Part shown: positions 8,512 through 17,238 of the stretch, piece after piece | Layout: each line of letters begins with the position of its first letter | Numbering within the stretch: position 1 is the stretch's first letter | Source of the DNA: JADCGM01 sp943368345 | GTDB lineage: Bacteria; Pseudomonadota; Alphaproteobacteria; Sphingomonadales; Sphingomonadaceae | NCBI GenBank assembly: GCA_943368345.1 | Contig: CALRKY020000011.1 | Coordinates: forward strand, 1-64,000 | DNA length: 64,000 nucleotides | Direction of reading: 5' to 3' | Position numbers and translations under genes: made by a program | Notes under the pieces: generated by a model | Seen by the model: the letters and a program-made list of their open reading frames with translations, nothing else | Told to the model about the DNA's origin: nothing | Database searches by the model: none

Positions 8512-9846
8512 ATGACCTCAGACAGCTTCTTTCTGGTAAATACAGCCTGCACGCTGCTGGCTTTTGCTTTACTGGTCCGCCTCTGGCGACGTCAGCGATG
8601 GCTGTTCGTCAAGCCCAGTCTGCTAATTCTCGCCGTCAGTGTCCTGTTGTTTCAAGTGCCGCTCGTGATCGGTTCGGATGTCATTTATGCCGCTCTGCCT
8701 CGGCCGGGGGAGGTGGCCTTGCTTGTCCATGGTTATCTGCTGGGGGGGCTTCTCCTAGCTCCCTTTGGTTTCCGCAGCGCTGCCTGGGACACCTGGCAGG
8801 GGATAACGGCAGCCAGTCTGGATGACCTGCGATCAAGCATTCAACCTCTGACGTTGATTGCTGTGGTTATGGTTGCCGCCTATCTTGCTTTCGTTCCTTT
8901 TACACAGACTGGGCTATATTCGCTGCTGTCGGGCGACGATCCAGAAGCCTTTTCACTGGCGCGGGAAACGTCGGTCAAACTTGTGACGTCATCGATACCA
9001 CGTTACGCATTGATGCTTCTTGCAGCTTCGGTCGGGCCAATTCTGACCGGTCTTTGCACCCTTGATCTTGTGCAGCACTGGACAACGAACTCCTGGGCAC
9101 GTCGCAGCGCACAGGTGTTGTTGTTGCTGGCAATTTGGTCGGCCTGCATGCTCTCGGGCGCAAAAGGCATTCTTGTCTTTCAAGTGATGACTGGGTTCGT
9201 TGCCTTAGCCTTTTATCGAAAGCTGCAGCTGTCGCTGGTCGGCTTTGCAGCAGCAACGGTGGCGATCTTGCTCCCAGCCGTGCTCATAACCGTTTTGATG
9301 TCGAGCCCTGACCTAGATGTTGCAACAAATTCGACCGGAGCCGTTCAAGCTACCGCCGCGCGATCGCTTGTCGTGCCGTTCATGGTCGACATCTGGTATG
9401 TGGATTACACTCAGCAAGGCGGAGGGCCGGCAGGGATAGCGGCATTGCGGCCCCTCGCAGTCTTGTTTGATAAGCCCTATTTTGATCTGCCCAACTTCAT
9501 TGGTCTCACCTATGCGCCAGGGTTTTACGGTCATGATGTGATCGGCTCAATCAGTGCCACCGGCGGCTATCTTTTCTATTTTTACGCTGTTTTCGGAATT
9601 GACAGCCTCGGTTTGTCAATTTTCCTTTTACTGGCCAGCGATGTTGTAATGTTGCTCACCCGTCGCATTCCCGGTGGGCTTGGCTTGGCTGTGCTAGCCG
9701 CCATGCTTGTTTCAGCGCAAAAGTTTGCGCAAAGTGACTACACGACGGTGTGGCTCACGCATGGATTCGGGGTTATTCCGCTGATTGGGGTGTTCCTAGT
9801 CCGGCAACGCCGAAGTGCTGCTGTTGGTGATCTCCATGGAAACTAG
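8512..9846 (+). CDS. Polytopic membrane protein, Wzy-like polysaccharide polymerase candidate
   Basis: The product of about 444 residues is almost wholly hydrophobic with roughly ten to twelve helices and one longer polar loop around residues 275-350. That layout is typical of Wzy O-antigen or exopolysaccharide polymerases, which share little sequence. No transporter signature is evident. The locus has a flippase, a Wzz-like protein and an initiating transferase but no other polymerase candidate, which supports the call. The ATG at 8512 has AGGG seven bases upstream; a GTG at 8476 would add 12 polar residues. Function inferred from topology and context. Confidence 0.65.
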   Translation: MTSDSFFLVNTACTLLAFALLVRLWRRQRWLFVKPSLLILAVSVLLFQVPLVIGSDVIYAALPRPGEVALLVHGYLLGGLLLAPFGFRSAAWDTWQGITAASLDDLRSSIQPLTLIAVVMVAAYLAFVPFTQTGLYSLLSGDDPEAFSLARETSVKLVTSSIPRYALMLLAASVGPILTGLCTLDLVQHWTTNSWARRSAQVLLLLAIWSACMLSGAKGILVFQVMTGFVALAFYRKLQLSLVGFAAATVAILLPAVLITVLMSSPDLDVATNSTGAVQATAARSLVVPFMVDIWYVDYTQQGGGPAGIAALRPLAVLFDKPYFDLPNFIGLTYAPGFYGHDVIGSISATGGYLFYFYAVFGIDSLGLSIFLLLASDVVMLLTRRIPGGLGLAVLAAMLVSAQKFAQSDYTTVWLTHGFGVIPLIGVFLVRQRRSAAVGDLHGN

Positions 9847-9981
9847 GTTATCTGGCTGAGCGCTGCCAACGGTGTTTTTGCCTGTTATCAGCCTTTGACA
9901 GGCAGTACGCCATAAGTTCACTGACGTATGAACCCCGCACGGTCGATATGTAAGATCGATGCTACACTACAGAGAGAAGCG

Positions 9982-10767
9982 ATGACTGATTTTGTCGAAG
10001 TTACCGAACTAGCCGGAGCAGATGTCTCGAGCGAGCAAGTTGAACGGGTCAGGACGCGCTATGCGTGGGCGATGCCATATTGTGCCGATCGCGATGTTCT
10101 TGAGATTGCGTGCGGCACAGGGCCCGGCCTCGGAGCCCTTAAGGCGGCGGCTCGATCATTAGTTGCAGGGGATATTTCGGATGAAATCCTGTCACGGGCC
10201 CGTGCGCATTATGGCTCTCGAATTGATATTCGCGTCATGGATGCCCTGAGTCTGCCGTTCGCGGACGCCAGCCTCGATGTCGTGATTATTTTCGAGGCTC
10301 TCTACTATGTACCTGACGCACAGCGATTTGTCGCTGAATGCTCCCGGGTGCTACGGCCTGACGGTGTTGTCCTAGTCTCCAATGCAAACAAGGATCTATT
10401 CGACTTCAACCCGAGCCCTTACAGCCATGTTTATCATGGTGTCGCCGAACTCGGCGATTTGTTTGGTTCAGTAGGGTTCCAAACGCAGTTCTGGGGAGAT
10501 ATTCCCGTATCGGCGGTATCCTGGCGCCAAAAAATGCTGCGTCCCATCAAGAAAGTGGTGGTCGGGCTTGGGCTGATGCCAAAAAGCATGGCTGGCAAGG
10601 CGTTGCTCAAAAGATTGGTCTTTGGGGAAATGCAGCCGTTCCCGCACGAGATATCATCGGAAGCGGCGAGGGCACCCACTCACTTGACGCCGATCATGGC
10701 AGGCGCACCGGATACAGCTCACAAAGTTGTGCTCTGTGCCGCCCAACGGGTAGATCAATCGGCCTGA
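9982..10767 (+). CDS. Class I SAM-dependent methyltransferase (methyltransferase-11 type)
   Basis: A 261-residue protein with motif I EIACGTG at 41-47, an acidic residue closing the second strand (GDISDEIL), and later DALSLPFADASLDV and SRVLRPDGV, the standard order of the family. It probably methylates a sugar or sugar intermediate of this locus. I chose the ATG at 9982, which is preceded by GAGAGAAG; the longer reading from 9928 lacks a ribosome site. It is not closely similar to the other methyltransferase at 7473-8309. It lies 135 bases after the Wzy-like gene and 183 bases before the aminotransferase. Confidence 0.85.
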   Translation: MTDFVEVTELAGADVSSEQVERVRTRYAWAMPYCADRDVLEIACGTGPGLGALKAAARSLVAGDISDEILSRARAHYGSRIDIRVMDALSLPFADASLDVVIIFEALYYVPDAQRFVAECSRVLRPDGVVLVSNANKDLFDFNPSPYSHVYHGVAELGDLFGSVGFQTQFWGDIPVSAVSWRQKMLRPIKKVVVGLGLMPKSMAGKALLKRLVFGEMQPFPHEISSEAARAPTHLTPIMAGAPDTAHKVVLCAAQRVDQSA

Positions 10768-10837
10768 CCGAGCGGATAGATCGTTGTAATTTTCGCAATG
10801 GGCAGCTAGTCCGCTGCGATCACGGGTTGGAAAGCCA

Positions 10838-10873
10838 AACGATAACGATAACGATAACGATAACGATAACGAT
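10838..10873 (+). repeat. Hexanucleotide tandem repeat, six perfect copies of AACGAT
   Basis: Six uninterrupted copies of AACGAT fill 36 bases of the 183-base gap between a methyltransferase gene and the DegT aminotransferase gene, ending 77 bases before the latter's start. The array is outside any supported gene. Such arrays can change length by slippage, which here would alter the leader or promoter spacing rather than a reading frame. Confidence 0.95.
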
Positions 10874-10950
10874 GGCGCGGGCGTTGGGCGGTCCAGTTCA
10901 GAATGCCCCTCTGCCCTCGCGAGACAAATTTGATGGATTTTGGAGATCAC

Positions 10951-12072
10951 ATGCCTACGCAACGCATGATACCGTTTTTCAACTATTCGGCTCTCTTCGA
11001 GAATGACCGGCAGTCCTATATCGACATCTTCAGTGATGTTATGTCGCGTGGCGCGTTCATCATGCAACGCGATTTACGTGACCTGGAAACAAATTTGGCG
11101 GCGTTTCTCGGCGTCAAATATGCGTTCGGGGTTGCGGACGGCACCAATGCCCTCATCATTGGACTCAAGGCCGTTGGAATAGGCACCGGCGACGAGGTCA
11201 TCGTGCCGTCCCATACCTATATTGCCTCTGCCGCCTCGATCCACCTTGTTGGCGCGACCCCGGTACTGGTTGAAATGGGCCCAGACCATATGATCGATGC
11301 AGCAGCTGTCGAGTTAGCAATCACACCGCGGACGAAGGCGATTATGCCGGTGCAGGTCAATGGCCGTACGTCTGATATGGACGCACTACAGGCCATAGCA
11401 GACAAGCATGGGTTGCTGATCGTCGAAGATGCTGCTCAAGCTCTGGGTTCGAAATTCAAGGGCCGGTGCGCCGGCACGTTTGGTGCTTTTGGGACATTCA
11501 GTTTTTACCCTGCCAAGGTTCTGGGCTGTTTTGGGGATGGTGGCGCTATCGTCACCAACGATGACAAGGTAGCCGAGCAGATCGGTCTGCTCCGCGACCA
11601 CGGCCGGAATGAAGACGGCGTCGTTGTTGCGTGGGGTACAAACTCGCGACTGGACAATCTTCAGGCCGCCTTCCTTGATTACAAGCTCAAGACCTATGAT
11701 CAGGATATTGCGCGGCGGCGCGAAATTGCCGCCCGCTATGATGCGGCTTTCAGAGGTATCGCCGATATCACGGTTCCACCCGGACCATCGGCGGACAATC
11801 GTCATTTTGACGTTTATCAGAATTACGAGATGGAAGCAGGTCAACGCGATGCCTTGCGCAAACATCTGGAGGAACGGGGTATCCGTACCATCATCCAGTG
11901 GGCCGGCACGCCTGTTCATCAATTCAAGGAACTGGGCTTTGACATTTCCCTGCCCGTGACAGACCGCTTCTTCGAACGGTGCTTCATGCTGCCGATGCAT
12001 ACGGCGTTGAGTGATGAGGACGTTGCCCACATCACGACTTCGGTTCGGTCCTTTTACAATTTACCGGCTTGA
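10951..12072 (+). CDS. DegT/DnrJ/EryC1/StrS-family sugar aminotransferase (PLP)
   Basis: These enzymes transfer an amino group from glutamate or glutamine to a keto sugar nucleotide. The 373-residue protein has the hallmark GTNALIIGL near 64-72, VEDAAQALG at about 158-166, and the PLP lysine K189 in SFYPAKVLGCFGDGGA. The start at ATG 10951 has GGAG 6 bases upstream; an in-frame ATG at 10933 and a longer reading are less likely. Its stop overlaps the next gene's possible TTG start. It leads a tight operon with the two ThDP subunits and the initiating sugar transferase, so it likely acts on the same sugar as the ThDP enzyme. Which keto sugar is used cannot be read from the sequence. Confidence 0.9.
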   Translation: MPTQRMIPFFNYSALFENDRQSYIDIFSDVMSRGAFIMQRDLRDLETNLAAFLGVKYAFGVADGTNALIIGLKAVGIGTGDEVIVPSHTYIASAASIHLVGATPVLVEMGPDHMIDAAAVELAITPRTKAIMPVQVNGRTSDMDALQAIADKHGLLIVEDAAQALGSKFKGRCAGTFGAFGTFSFYPAKVLGCFGDGGAIVTNDDKVAEQIGLLRDHGRNEDGVVVAWGTNSRLDNLQAAFLDYKLKTYDQDIARRREIAARYDAAFRGIADITVPPGPSADNRHFDVYQNYEMEAGQRDALRKHLEERGIRTIIQWAGTPVHQFKELGFDISLPVTDRFFERCFMLPMHTALSDEDVAHITTSVRSFYNLPA

Positions 12073-13130
12073 AAGCGATCTCGATGGGGACCGGTGATTT
12101 GGGGGCGCTCGCCGACCCCAGCCTGCTGAATGAACCGTTGAAGCTTGCCGGACGCGCTCCGAGGCAGCTTCACGATTTTCTGCGGATGATGATGCTTGTC
12201 CGTGAATGCGAGGAAGGTATCGCGGATTGGGTCATCGCGGGTAAGGTCAAATGTCCGTGCCACCTGGCCATCGGACAGGAAGCAACGCCGGTGGGCATTT
12301 CCGCTGTCCTTCGACCGACGGACCGAACGTTTGGCGGTCACCGATCACATGCGCAATATCTGGCCGTGGGCGGCGATGTCTTTGCCCTGTTTGCCGAGGT
12401 GCTGGGCCGGGTCGATGGCTGCTCCCGGGGCATGGGGGGATCGCAGCATCTGTTCGCGGGCGGCGTCGGCTTCAAGGGGTCCGTGCCAATTGTGGCCGGC
12501 ACGGTGCCGGTCGCGGTGGGTGCAGCGCTTGCCGCCAAGATGGATGGTACGGGCGATGTCGCTCTGGCCTTTTTTGGCGACGGTGCGACTGAGGAGGGGG
12601 TTGTTCATGAATCGATGAACCTGGCGAGCGTCATGAAGCTCCCCATGATCTTTGTCGTTGAGAATAATTTGTTTTCAAGCCACCTCGATATCGATCTGCG
12701 ACAACCCTCCAACAGTGTGGCCCGCTACGCCAAGGCGCACGGGATCACATCTGAGACGGTCGACGGCAATGATGTCGTCGCGATGGCTGCAACCGCAGAT
12801 CGCCTGATTGGCCGGGCGCGGGCGGGTGAAGGACCGGGCTTTATTGAGGCCGTGACGTTTCGCTGGCGCGGCCATGTCGGCCCGAACGAAGATATCGACG
12901 TTGGTGTCAATCGCTCGATGGATCAGCTGCGGGCCTGGAAGGGGCGGGACCCGGTAAAACGGCTTGCTGACGCCATGATGGCAGCCGGGATGATGACCAG
13001 CGCTGATGTGGATAGCGTCAAATCCGCCGTGGTTGCTCAGGTTGCAAGCGCAATGGAGAGGGCTCTTGAATCTCCCTATCCCGAACCAAGCCAGCTACTC
13101 GATTGCGTCTATGCAAAGGCAAACGATTGA
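12069..13130 (+). CDS. ThDP-dependent dehydrogenase E1 alpha-like subunit
   Basis: This is the ThDP-binding half of an E1 of the 2-oxo acid dehydrogenase or acetoin dehydrogenase type. The ThDP motif GDGATEEG begins at about 170 and closes with ENN at 198-200. The region RSHAQYLA near 92-99 matches the active-site His region of the family. Length (353) is normal. No E2 lipoyl acyltransferase or E3 gene is in the window. The TTG at 12069 overlaps the previous stop; an ATG at 12084 is an equally reasonable start. Together with the next gene it may decarboxylate a 2-oxo acid and pass the carbanion to a sugar, as reported for the AviB1/AviB2 pair of avilamycin; that link is inference. Confidence 0.88.
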   Translation: MKAISMGTGDLGALADPSLLNEPLKLAGRAPRQLHDFLRMMMLVRECEEGIADWVIAGKVKCPCHLAIGQEATPVGISAVLRPTDRTFGGHRSHAQYLAVGGDVFALFAEVLGRVDGCSRGMGGSQHLFAGGVGFKGSVPIVAGTVPVAVGAALAAKMDGTGDVALAFFGDGATEEGVVHESMNLASVMKLPMIFVVENNLFSSHLDIDLRQPSNSVARYAKAHGITSETVDGNDVVAMAATADRLIGRARAGEGPGFIEAVTFRWRGHVGPNEDIDVGVNRSMDQLRAWKGRDPVKRLADAMMAAGMMTSADVDSVKSAVVAQVASAMERALESPYPEPSQLLDCVYAKAND

Positions 13131-13131
13131 T

Positions 13132-14136
13132 ATGACTGCTGAAACTCTTGCATATGGCGATGCCATCCGGCACGGATTCGAACATCTCCTGGAAAATCAC
13201 CCAAGTGTTTTCACGATTGGGCAGGGACTTTGGAGTCCGTGGTATGTTGGCAATACCATGACGGACCTTGAGAGACGGTTCGGACGCGACCGGGTGATTG
13301 ATACGCCGGTTTCTGAAGCCGCTTGTACAGGCGCAGCCCTTGGCGCGGCTCTGTGCGGTTATCGCCCGATTGTGATCCATCCCAGGATGGACTTCATGAT
13401 TCTTGCAGCCGACGCGATGGTGAACCAGGCTGCAAAATGGAATCATATGCTTGGCGGGCAAAGTGCGCCCGGCGTCACGTTCCGCGGCATCATCAACCGG
13501 GGCGGCGAGCAGGGGGCACAACATTCCCAGGCATTGCATTCCTGGTATGCGCATATTCCCGGTCTTCGTGTGGTGATGCCGTCGACGCCCACCGATGCCC
13601 GTGACCTGCTGATCGCTGCGACCCTGTGTGACGATCCGGTTCTCTATATTGATGACCGGTGGCTCTACGAGGTGGAATGCCCCATGACGGACGTTCGTGA
13701 GCCCATTTTGGCGCAAGAGGGGCCGGTCATTCGTCGTACCGGTTCAGACGCGACTCTGGTGGGGGTCGGCTATTCCGCTCATTTATGCGGACTTGCAGCT
13801 GATTTGTTGGAGGCAGAGGGAATCTCGGTTGATGTGATTGATCTTCGCGTCCTGAACCCGCTCCGCTATGATCTTATCGCCGCATCCGTCGAAAAGACCG
13901 GGCGACTTGTTGCTGTGGATGGTGGGTGGCGAACCTGCGGCATGGCTGGCGAGGTTATCGCCGGTGTATGCGAGCGGGTTGATCCACGCGCAATGAAGAC
14001 CCGGCCTCTGCGCCTGACCCTGCCGGATGCGCCTGCCCCGACCAGCCGTGCGCTCGAATCGCTCTACTATATTTCGGCAGAGGATGTTGTCGCGGCCGTG
14101 AGGGCGCAATGCAGCTCAGTAAGGCCTGTGGCATGA
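13132..14136 (+). CDS. ThDP-dependent dehydrogenase E1 beta-like subunit
   Basis: A 334-residue protein of the transketolase-like beta family. It holds the conserved glutamate that activates ThDP (E62 in TPVSEAACTGAALGAA), the segment MDFMILAADAMVNQAAKW, and GEQGAQHSQALHSWYAHIPG, which carries the active-site histidines. The C-terminal transketolase domain is complete. The ATG at 13132 starts one base after the alpha-subunit stop, with AAAGG upstream; a longer reading from 13006 overlaps the alpha gene and is unlikely. The pair should form an alpha2beta2 enzyme. Its stop overlaps the next gene in an ATGA junction. Confidence 0.88.
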   Translation: MTAETLAYGDAIRHGFEHLLENHPSVFTIGQGLWSPWYVGNTMTDLERRFGRDRVIDTPVSEAACTGAALGAALCGYRPIVIHPRMDFMILAADAMVNQAAKWNHMLGGQSAPGVTFRGIINRGGEQGAQHSQALHSWYAHIPGLRVVMPSTPTDARDLLIAATLCDDPVLYIDDRWLYEVECPMTDVREPILAQEGPVIRRTGSDATLVGVGYSAHLCGLAADLLEAEGISVDVIDLRVLNPLRYDLIAASVEKTGRLVAVDGGWRTCGMAGEVIAGVCERVDPRAMKTRPLRLTLPDAPAPTSRALESLYYISAEDVVAAVRAQCSSVRPVA

Positions 14137-14870
14137 TCAAGCGCCTCCTTGACATCCTTCTGTCATCGCTTGGCCTTGTGGCCCTGTCGCCAATTTTGTT
14201 GCCGACGATGTTTCTGATTTGGTGGCAGGACAAGCACTCGCCGTTTTACATCGCCCCCCGGGTCGGGGCGGGTGAGGCCCCCTTCCGGATGGTCAAGCTG
14301 CGGTCAATGGTGATCAACGCCGACAAGTCCGGGGTGGATTCGACCGGGGCAAATGACAATCGCATTACCGCTGTCGGACGATTTGTCCGACGCTATAAAC
14401 TCGACGAAGTTTCACAGCTTTGGAACGTCCTGAGAGGTGATATGAGTCTGGTTGGGCCGCGCCCGAATGTGAAGCGGGAAACCGATCTTTACACCCAGGT
14501 GGAAAAGCGGCTGTTGACTGTGCGTCCGGGCATTACGGACATCGCCTCGATCGTCTTTTCGGACGAAGGGGATATTCTTGCCGATAAGGCAGATCCTGAT
14601 CTGGCCTACAACCAGCTTATCCGGCCCTATAAGAGCCAACTGGGCCTGATCTACATAGACAACCGCTCTATCCTTTTGGACCTGCGTCTGATCTGGTTGA
14701 CCGCCATCGCAATCCTGTCCCGAGAGTCGGCCCTGCGCAGTGTTGCCGTCGTACTTGAAGACCTAGGTGTGGCGACAGACCTTCGCCGCGTCGCAGCACG
14801 GCAAGAGCCCTTGCAGCCAGCCCCACCACCGGGGGCCAGCGAAGTGGTAACGAGCCGCACGGGCGGGTAG
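14133..14870 (+). CDS. Undecaprenyl-phosphate sugar-1-phosphate transferase, single-anchor (PglC/WcaJ catalytic type)
   Basis: This enzyme starts the repeat unit by moving a sugar-1-phosphate from a nucleotide sugar onto undecaprenyl phosphate at the inner membrane. The 245-residue form has one N-terminal membrane-inserted helix (about 4-30), KLRSM at 55-59, the catalytic Asp-Glu at 91-92 in LDEVSQLWNVL, and the signature SLVGPRP at 105-111. The ATG at 14133 overlaps the previous stop as ATGA and starts with the usual family sequence; an earlier ATG at 14109 adds eight residues. The C-terminal 40 residues are Pro/Ala rich and probably disordered. It ends the plus-strand operon, 14 bases from a convergent gene. 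Confidence 0.92.
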   Translation: MIKRLLDILLSSLGLVALSPILLPTMFLIWWQDKHSPFYIAPRVGAGEAPFRMVKLRSMVINADKSGVDSTGANDNRITAVGRFVRRYKLDEVSQLWNVLRGDMSLVGPRPNVKRETDLYTQVEKRLLTVRPGITDIASIVFSDEGDILADKADPDLAYNQLIRPYKSQLGLIYIDNRSILLDLRLIWLTAIAILSRESALRSVAVVLEDLGVATDLRRVAARQEPLQPAPPPGASEVVTSRTGG

Positions 14871-14884
14871 CCACACTTCACAGC

Positions 14885-16006
14885 TTACTGCGCTAGCTCC
14901 TCGTAAAATTTGAGTAGCTTCGTAGATTCTTGGCCCCAGTTATAGGTTGATTCGACCGCTCGCCGACCTGCTTTGCCTAATTCAGCAGAGCTTGGATCAT
15001 CCAATACTCGCTTGATGGCAGAAGCTATGTCAGCGATTGAGGTCGGATCAACACAATAACCGCATCCAGCATCCTCGACGATCCCGCGCCAAAGCGGAAA
15101 ATCCGAAGCAATGATGGGTAAGCTGGCAGCCATGTATTCAAACATTTTCACCGGCAACGAATCGAGAAAATTGACCATCGGAAGCAATGTCACCATCCCG
15201 CAGCGCGATTCAGACATAGCTGCCCGGACCCCAGCGCGATCAACCGATCCACGATAGTCCACTTGCCCCCAACCAGGAAGTGCACGAAGTTCGTGACCAA
15301 AGCTCTCCGGCGCAATAGGCCCACAAAGTATAAGGCGGCAATCTGGTACTTGTGGTAACGCCTGGATAATTTCCCTTATGCCACGCACTTCATTTATACC
15401 GCCGATATAACAGATATTCCGACAATCTGCACCAGCAGCGTCGATATCTGAATATTCAAATTCAGACAGCAACGGGAAATTATTCACATTGATGCTGAGC
15501 GCATTCTGACGAGAGAACCTAGCTGTTATTAACGGCGTTGCTGAAATGATTCCACTTAGCTTCCTCGCAATATGATCTTCATAAATTTCCCAAAAAAACG
15601 CGACCAGACGTCTCAACGACGATGGAATCCAGTATTTCGTCATGATTTGTCGAGGAACATCTTCATGGGAATCATAGACAAACTTGATCCCACGGCGCAG
15701 CAAGGGACCGGCGATCGTCAGTAACTCCGGATCATGCACGTGGACAACATCCGGTTCAAGTGCCAGAATGGCCGCTAGGGCACGCCTTGGTCGTGTTAAC
15801 AACCGAATGATCCGACTGCTTCCGGTATTGCCGCCGATGTCAATCAAAGGGACAGCGCCGACACGCTCATTACCTAAGCTGTCAGCTACAATTAGGGTCA
15901 CATTGTACCCAGTGGCTTTTAGGGTTGCACATTCTTTGTGCAAAATACGGACATCATATCGTGGATGTACAGTCGTGACTTGAACAATATTTTTCAGCAG
16001 TGACAT
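14885..16006 (-). CDS. Glycosyltransferase family 4
   Basis: A 373-residue GT-B fold protein. The N-terminal domain contains DVVHVHDPELLTIAG and YDSHEDVPRQ, typical of GT4 acceptor-side loops. The C-terminal donor domain has the region KMFEYMAASLPIIASD followed by the acidic loop GCGYCVDPTS, matching the EX7E nucleotide-sugar site. It would add one sugar of the repeat unit at the cytoplasmic face. The ATG overlaps the stop of the amidotransferase gene by one base (TGATG), so it is the last gene of the minus-strand operon and translationally coupled. Confidence 0.9.
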   Translation of the reverse strand: MSLLKNIVQVTTVHPRYDVRILHKECATLKATGYNVTLIVADSLGNERVGAVPLIDIGGNTGSSRIIRLLTRPRRALAAILALEPDVVHVHDPELLTIAGPLLRRGIKFVYDSHEDVPRQIMTKYWIPSSLRRLVAFFWEIYEDHIARKLSGIISATPLITARFSRQNALSINVNNFPLLSEFEYSDIDAAGADCRNICYIGGINEVRGIREIIQALPQVPDCRLILCGPIAPESFGHELRALPGWGQVDYRGSVDRAGVRAAMSESRCGMVTLLPMVNFLDSLPVKMFEYMAASLPIIASDFPLWRGIVEDAGCGYCVDPTSIADIASAIKRVLDDPSSAELGKAGRRAVESTYNWGQESTKLLKFYEELAQ

Positions 16007-17142
16007 CAGGAATATGCCTCTACTTTGTGACCTAATAGTCGCTCAACTATTCGCTGACAAAGCTTGAGTAATGCTCTGCGACTATTCCAGTTTGGATAAT
16101 CTGTACAATGTTTATTATCAGCAGTCATGTAGTCATCAAATTGCTTCCTGCTTATGCGTAATTTCTTTGTAAAAAAAGCAATATCTACTTCCAATTCCTG
16201 CGGATCGTATAGTGGTTCGACAAGCTTGCTCAGTGCCCACTCGCGTGTGGCCTGCCCTGATACGATTAAGCTGGAATAATGCGGGCGACGTTTATCAAAT
16301 CCGAATTTTACGGGCAGATAATAATTCTGGAATAATTTGGTGAATAAAGATTCACCATGTTTGCGCTCATATGGTCGCCAACCTGTTAGTTTTACCATCT
16401 CCTCGATGGCCATATCTTTATTATAGTCTAAAAAATTTAATGGCCTTACAACATTAAGCTTGTCTATGAATGGAAACTTCAGATAATATTCAAAAAATGA
16501 CACCGTTTTGTAATCAGCAAGTGGTTTTTTCCCAAATAATTTGTGTATCCCACGGATCGAAATGCCATCCATATTGGGCCCCTGCCATGACAAGGGTAGA
16601 ATGCTTTCGGTGGCAATATTCCCACCGCTCATGACGTAGTGAATATCATTTTCCACAGCGAATTTGTATAGTGACGCTGCAAAAGCATGATCTTGCGGTA
16701 TGTCCTGGTTCGCAACACCTGATTGGAGGTATGCGACGTGCAGGTCGCGCATTTCCTCCCAATTCATCACGCGTGTGTGCAGGTCATAGTTACAGAATTT
16801 TACGATACGTTCGACATTGGCAACCGCCAGTTCGGAGTTCCATCCGGCGTCAACGTGCATGACTAGCGGTCGCAGCCCCCATTCCTTGGCCTTAATTGCA
16901 AGATAGGAACTGTCCACGCCGCCGCTGAGGCCAAGGATGCAATCATATTCCTTACCTTGACCGGAACGCTTAATCTGGGCGATCAGCTGCTCGAGCCGCC
17001 GCTGACCCTCGGCATTGGGAAACCACTGCTTGCTGGTAACTTCATCAAACTCGCGGCAATGGCTGCAGATTCCAGCTTCGTCGAACTTGATCTCGGGATC
17101 GGATGTATCCATGACGCAACGGGTACAAATCTGATATTGCAT
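16006..17142 (-). CDS. wbpG: N-acetyl sugar amidotransferase (WbpG-like), polysaccharide sugar amidination
   Basis: WbpG-type enzymes activate a sugar N-acetyl group with ATP and let ammonia from the HisH/HisF pair convert it to an acetamidino group. The protein (378 residues) has two CxxC pairs (Cys 6, 9, 26, 29) for a metal site and the PP-loop ATPase motif SGGVDS at 73-78. The remainder, with WQGPNMDG and the YSSLIVSGQATREWA stretch, fits the family. The gene lies just after hisF and hisH homologues, the same trio as in the Pseudomonas aeruginosa O5 cluster. It is AT-richer than its neighbours, and 96 bases separate it from hisF. Confidence 0.9.
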   Translation of the reverse strand: MQYQICTRCVMDTSDPEIKFDEAGICSHCREFDEVTSKQWFPNAEGQRRLEQLIAQIKRSGQGKEYDCILGLSGGVDSSYLAIKAKEWGLRPLVMHVDAGWNSELAVANVERIVKFCNYDLHTRVMNWEEMRDLHVAYLQSGVANQDIPQDHAFAASLYKFAVENDIHYVMSGGNIATESILPLSWQGPNMDGISIRGIHKLFGKKPLADYKTVSFFEYYLKFPFIDKLNVVRPLNFLDYNKDMAIEEMVKLTGWRPYERKHGESLFTKLFQNYYLPVKFGFDKRRPHYSSLIVSGQATREWALSKLVEPLYDPQELEVDIAFFTKKLRISRKQFDDYMTADNKHCTDYPNWNSRRALLKLCQRIVERLLGHKVEAYS

Positions 17143-17238
17143 GATTCAGCCTGTTTTCGAGAGCGCTATGGCCCGGCAAGGGGCAATTCATAAGGGGGAT
17201 TGCGGTGCGCCACAATGAGACAGTATCTAGGGCAAAAT

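Noticed and set aside
10838..10873. The AACGAT array as a CRISPR or origin repeat
   Set aside because: Units are six bases with no spacers, and no cas or replication gene is near.
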